Below, one piece after another: positions 5,901 through 6,281 of a stretch of DNA of 6,281 bases. Numbering within the stretch: the stretch's first letter is position 1; the number at the start of each line of letters is the position of its first letter. The position numbers were made by a program, and so were the translations under genes. Under the pieces are notes generated by a model. That model saw nothing but the letters and a program-made list of their open reading frames with translations. It did not search any database and was not told where the DNA came from. Source of the stretch: Clostridia bacterium (GTDB lineage: Bacteria; Bacillota; Clostridia; Oscillospirales; CAG-272); contig JAFQAM010000114.1 of NCBI GenBank assembly GCA_017416885.1, positions 1 through 6,281 of the forward strand, in the 5' to 3' direction.

Positions 5901-6281
5901 AAAGCGAAGCAATCAGCTTTTTGCTTACTCCTCCCACAGAGTTATCCTTGCCGTAATTTATTTGCACCGCAACCTCATTATGGACTGATTTTGCTCCGTT
6001 TGCATCAAGAGGTATGGTATTTTCTATAATTTCTACCTCCGGTATTTCCTTCTTTTCCACCTCTACTACGCTTTGATTAGATGACAAGTCAAAATCATCA
6101 TTCATTAAAGCATCATAGGAAATATTAAATATAGCAGAAATTCTTTTAAGCTTTTCAAGGTCGGGCTGATTTATATCCGCTTCCCATTTATAAACGGCTT
6201 GACGGGAAACATCAAGCTTTATGGCAAGCTGCTCCTGGCTCCAGCCTCTTTCCTTTCTTAAATGAATTATTTTCTCGGATA
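2956..6281 (-). CDS. Membrane-anchored XRE/HTH protein with InlB B-repeats and BspA-like leucine-rich repeats; 5' end outside window
   Basis: At least 1107 residues are visible (residue 1 = codon at 6279-6277), with stop codon TAG at 2958-2956. Domain order: XRE-type helix-turn-helix (about 4-58), acidic linker (59-120), one transmembrane helix (about 122-149), four InlB/Listeria-Bacteroides repeats (about 153-433), then two leucine-rich repeat blocks (about 438-738 and 751-1103). The lysines before the helix and the DNA-binding domain predict N-terminus inside, repeats outside. There is no cleavable signal peptide before the helix and no LPXTG anchor at the end (ends GQTKSDA). An ATG at 6105 lies in frame, but it falls inside the last helix of the HTH region and has no good ribosome binding site. 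The frame is open to the edge, so the true start is probably only a few codons beyond 6281. By architecture it is a one-component regulator with a surface sensor or adhesion region. The target genes and ligand are unknown. Confidence 0.9.
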   Translation of the reverse strand, partial: SEKIIHLRKERGWSQEQLAIKLDVSRQAVYKWEADINQPDLEKLKRISAIFNISYDALMNDDFDLSSNQSVVEVEKKEIPEVEIIENTIPLDANGAKSVHNEVAVQINYGKDNSVGGVSKKLIASLCVLAAIIVICLCTLSYVIFGIVLQKDSYLVKFDTQGGNNLTDLVIKEGSKIEGISSPTKNGYTFEGWYIGDKKWDLDLDKIKGNTTLIAKWTPNENTITYIDYETGKKYEGKAKTDETVVLSANTFTKEGSIFVGWALSPNGESVYSNCDSVKMGAENMTLYAVWSSDIYNLILNVGKGKIEGEYKTVFSPSEAVILPTPVLEFYTFDGWYDSNNNRVEIISKGTAKDVALTAKYTPIQYSISYVLNGGKNDISNPNTYNAENVVSFISPERQDYSFNGWYLDEALTVPIYQTTLGKGGNITLYASWDLSIFSFELVSGGYSVIGYSGSSEIVDIPKEYNGVKIVKIGERAFFENEFITKINIPSTVTSIEVTAFEGCAMLTEINVDINNSKYLSENGILYNKQKTVIHKYPMGKENTVYIAPNSLDVVGKYAFNYAIYLEEVYLPNDINGIDGVGKISAYAFEGCISLIKIELGYLANYIEACAFQNCVSLAELDFKAPEVYGIEKSAFENCLSLSSVTFNGKVNAINDRAFHGCFSLESIDLTGIASLGSYVFQNTGLTDVFLPITLKAMGSAVFWGCEDITVRCEVSSRPTGWAIDWHTGVMNVIWGDTDNGATDEEPKPKFTYEANATGVSIIYVEGKGVINLPSYDNNGNKITRIEAGAFAGQTEITEVIIPVSVTYIDPEAFSECIGLEKITYLGAYTEYRSENGVLYGDYGKSIVKYPEGKKDLEFTVPYNIDIIRKYAFKNNTYLKEITLPSDVEGDNYVGKIELGGFEGCSSLEYVYGCAVGYFDKEAFKDCISLKELTFHNDISFIMNQVFLNCVSLESVTFKKNVGIINWQSFGYCESLKQIDFEGTLDTLGWGCFEFCSSLESIVIPEGTTVIGGESFKDCAKLKTVVISSTVTKIEEGAFLGAGLEKIFIPATVVTIEQHAFCTVGAVEIYCEALSKPEGWDVNWNATEIGEETDYHNVIWGQTKSDA
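2971..4029 (-). repeat. BspA-like leucine-rich repeat block 2, a duplicate of block 1 with extra repeats
   Basis: Visible residues 751-1103 repeat the plan of block 1: FTYEANATGVSIIYVEG opening, the first AF repeat, the insertion ENGVLYGDYGK with KYPEGK, then LRR_5 units and the end cap CEALSKPEGW followed by NVIWGQT. After the aligned KEL/AEL position block 2 has six repeat units and block 1 has four, which accounts for its extra length of about 52 residues. Confidence 0.88.
4066..4968 (-). repeat. BspA-like leucine-rich repeat block 1
   Basis: Visible residues 438-738 hold LRR_5-type repeats of about 22-24 residues with the pattern I-x2-xAF-x2-C-x-SL-x2-hxh, for example AFEGCISLIKIEL, AFENCLSLSSVTF and AFHGCFSLESIDL. 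A non-LRR insertion near the start contains ENGILYNKQK and HKYPMGK. The block ends in a cap-like stretch CEVSSRPTGW followed by NVIWGDT. These repeats are typical of surface proteins that bind host or matrix proteins. Confidence 0.88.
4981..5823 (-). repeat. Four InlB B-type (Listeria-Bacteroides) repeats in the surface region
   Basis: Four beta-grasp-like repeats of about 65-70 residues lie at visible residues 153-217, 223-291, 295-361 and 365-433. Each has a central aromatic motif (GYTFEGWY, SIFVGWAL, FYTFDGWYD, YSFNGWYLD) and ends in a pattern such as TLIAKW, TLYAVW, ALTAKY or TLYASW. Such repeats are common in cell-surface proteins of Firmicutes and often act as spacers or interaction modules. 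The second copy lacks the usual xFxxNGG start and is the most diverged. Confidence 0.88.
5833..5916 (-). other. Single transmembrane helix of the HTH-repeat protein
   Basis: About 28 mostly hydrophobic residues (visible residues 122-149), beginning LIASLCVLAAIIVICLC, follow a pair of lysines. It sits 63 residues after the HTH domain, so it acts as a signal anchor rather than a cleaved signal peptide. It separates the cytoplasmic DNA-binding part from the repeat region. Confidence 0.9.
6106..6279 (-). other. XRE/HTH_3 DNA-binding domain at the N-terminus of the repeat protein
   Basis: The 58 codons upstream of the ATG at 6105 are in frame and contain no stop. They read as a classical HTH_3 domain: KIIHLRKERGWSQEQLA, then the recognition-helix region DVSRQAVYKWE, then QPDLEKLKRIS and ISYDAL. 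This closely follows the common Clostridia/Bacilli pattern LRKxKGLSQEELAxxLxVSRQAxSKWE. The domain is essentially complete; usually only two to five residues precede this point. Confidence 0.93.

Overview
The window reads entirely on the minus strand and looks like chromosomal DNA of an anaerobic, low-GC Gram-positive bacterium (Clostridia-like, probably from a gut or similar anoxic community). The main reasons are an oxygen-sensitive pyruvate formate-lyase with its activase, AT-rich intergenic DNA with a near-consensus sigma-A promoter, a purine-rich ribosome binding site, and a large single-pass surface protein with InlB-type and BspA-type repeats. This placement is an inference. No marker gene is present to fix the taxon.

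Layout, in the direction of transcription (right to left). A very large open reading frame enters from the right edge and ends at 2956. Its first visible residues form an XRE/HTH_3 DNA-binding domain. A short acidic linker, one transmembrane helix, four InlB B-type (Listeria-Bacteroides) repeats and two tandem blocks of BspA-like leucine-rich repeats follow. The ATG at 6105 would give a plausible surface protein but removes the DNA-binding domain: the frame stays open to the window edge, so the gene is longer. The 284-base gap (2672-2955) holds three abutting inverted repeats. The middle one is a probable terminator with a GAAA loop, and one flanking repeat is a perfect 19-base palindrome. A strong promoter follows, then a leader of about 80 nt and pflB. 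pflA begins one base after the pflB stop codon and runs off the left edge.

How the parts work together. PflA uses S-adenosylmethionine and a 4Fe-4S cluster to place a glycyl radical on PflB, which then splits pyruvate with CoA into acetyl-CoA and formate. The HTH-transmembrane-repeat protein looks like a membrane-tethered one-component regulator: DNA binding inside the cell and a large possible sensor or adhesion region outside. Whether it controls pfl, its own promoter or distant genes cannot be read from this window. The terminator and separate promoter suggest independent transcription units.
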